From: Dokdonella_A sp966248875
GTDB taxonomy: Bacteria; Pseudomonadota; Gammaproteobacteria; Xanthomonadales; Rhodanobacteraceae
DNA: 64,000 bases
Direction of reading: 5' to 3'
Assembly: GCA_966248875.1 (NCBI GenBank)
Contig: CBINBI010000008.1
Location: 1 to 64,000 of the forward strand
Below the pieces are notes generated by a model that worked only from the letters and a program-made list of their open reading frames with translations, was not told where the DNA came from and did not search any database. A program made the translations under genes and the position numbers. This document shows positions 63,355-64,000 of this stretch, piece after piece (the first letter of the stretch is position 1; each line of letters starts with the position of its first letter).

Positions 63355-64000
63355 ATGACGCAAGCAAGGGAATTCCGGTTCGATGGGTGGACGCTGAAGT
63401 GCGATTCCGGCGACCTCGTCCGGGAAGGCCGCACGGTGCGCCTGCGCAGGCAATCGCAGCAGGTGCTGGAAGCGCTGCTGGAACGGCCGGGGGAAGTCGT
63501 GACGCGCGAGGAGCTGATTGCACGGCTGTGGCCGCGCGGCGTCGTCGATTTCGAAACGGGCCTCAATAGCGCGATCCGTCGGCTGCGCCGCGCCCTCGCC
63601 GACGACGCAGAAACGCCGCGCTACATCGAGACGCTGCCCCGCCGTGGCTATCGGTTCATCGGACACGTCACGGTGGTTCGCGAAGCCGGGCCGGGAGTCC
63701 CAGCACCCGCCGCTCGCATTCATCCGGGTGACGCACCAGCTCCGCGCCGGCGCTTCGCCGTCGCGGCGATCGGCGCCGCCATCGCCGTGGCCGTCGCGGG
63801 CAGCGTGCCCGTTGCGATCCGGCACGCGCCGGCGTCGAACGCAGCAATGACGGCGACACCACGGAACGTCCAGGCGAACGAGCACTACCATCTCGCGCGG
63901 TACTTCCTCGGACGCCGCGGCGCAGGCGATCTCGGACGCGCGCAGAAGAATTTCGAAGCCGCCATCGCGCTCGACCCCGATTTCGCGGAGGCGTACGCGG
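63355..64000 (+). CDS. Winged-helix/TM/TPR regulator, 3' end outside window
   Basis: The frame starts MTQAREFRFDGWTLKCDSGD with a GGGGGAAA ribosome site just upstream. Residues 6-110 form an OmpR/PhoB-type winged helix (TREELIARLWPRGVVDFETG, NSAIRRLRRALADDAETPRY, IETLPRRGYRFIG). A TM segment lies at about 134-155 and TPR-like helices follow (ANEHYHLARYFLGRR, DLGRAQKNFEAAIALDPDFAEA). This is the same architecture as the regulator at 27295-29682, though the sequences differ. It is divergent from the metalloprotease. The window ends within the TPR part. Confidence 0.9.
   Translation, partial: MTQAREFRFDGWTLKCDSGDLVREGRTVRLRRQSQQVLEALLERPGEVVTREELIARLWPRGVVDFETGLNSAIRRLRRALADDAETPRYIETLPRRGYRFIGHVTVVREAGPGVPAPAARIHPGDAPAPRRRFAVAAIGAAIAVAVAGSVPVAIRHAPASNAAMTATPRNVQANEHYHLARYFLGRRGAGDLGRAQKNFEAAIALDPDFAEAYA

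Overview
The window is about 64 kb of high-GC, gene-dense chromosome. Core genes in a proteobacterial arrangement (rpsP-rimM-trmD-rplS, ffh beside a CcsA-like gene, radA, alr, dnaB, htpG), a YebC protein of the MGRGPS-start type, a DUF6491-like lipoprotein, a TIGR02999-type sigma factor and several dispersed palindromic repeats point to a gammaproteobacterium, most likely in the Xanthomonadales/Lysobacterales (Rhodanobacteraceae-like). This placement is an inference; no rRNA or other marker was available. I found no rRNA, tRNA, CRISPR array or prophage.

Layout. 0-8 kb: small envelope proteins (tryptophan-rich, EF-hand, Tyr/His-rich lipoprotein, zinc-peptidase lipoprotein), a GFA protein, a rhomboid protease, an FMN reductase/GNAT pair, PhzF, DUF1345 and a MASE2-GGDEF diguanylate cyclase. 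8-24 kb: OsmC, an SGNH/MBOAT acyl-transfer pair, a 34-residue lysine-rich protein, DUF2233, YajQ, an ABC-F protein, MATE, a deleted cNMP/DUF1003 pseudogene, an epimerase, YebC, an orphan ECF sigma factor, a CDF transporter and a YceH/hydrolase pair. 24-36 kb: a TonB receptor, a secreted protein with an unusual C-terminal tail beside a membrane-bound winged-helix/TPR regulator, an EamA transporter, HAD, an Fpg/Nei glycosylase (GTG start), a YrbL-like protein and a GT39 transferase. 36-44 kb: ArsC, LysR, nitrilase-family amidase and methionine aminotransferase, htpG, and a large secreted beta-propeller with the same C-terminal tail. 44-60 kb: the ribosomal/tRNA-modification operon, ffh, CcsA-like, DUF488, radA, a Phd/VapC module, alr, dnaB, MgtC, a YcaQ-like glycosylase, an M61 peptidase and PHA depolymerase.

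60.2-61.5 kb is a decay zone: a DUF4019 gene with a one-base frameshift, the 3' end of an IS3-type transposase abutting a cut-off gene, and a frameshifted SymE-like fragment. From 61.6 kb to the edge there is a small secreted protein, an astacin-like metalloprotease with the same C-terminal tail, and a divergent second winged-helix/TPR regulator.

The most interesting signal is a shared C-terminal nonapeptide, D-x-[IV]-F-x-[DN]-G-F-[DE], one to five residues from the end of three otherwise unrelated exported proteins. Two of the three lie directly beside a winged-helix/TM/TPR regulator. Other points of note are REPIN-like paired palindromes, one repeat family of which has entered a coding sequence in frame.
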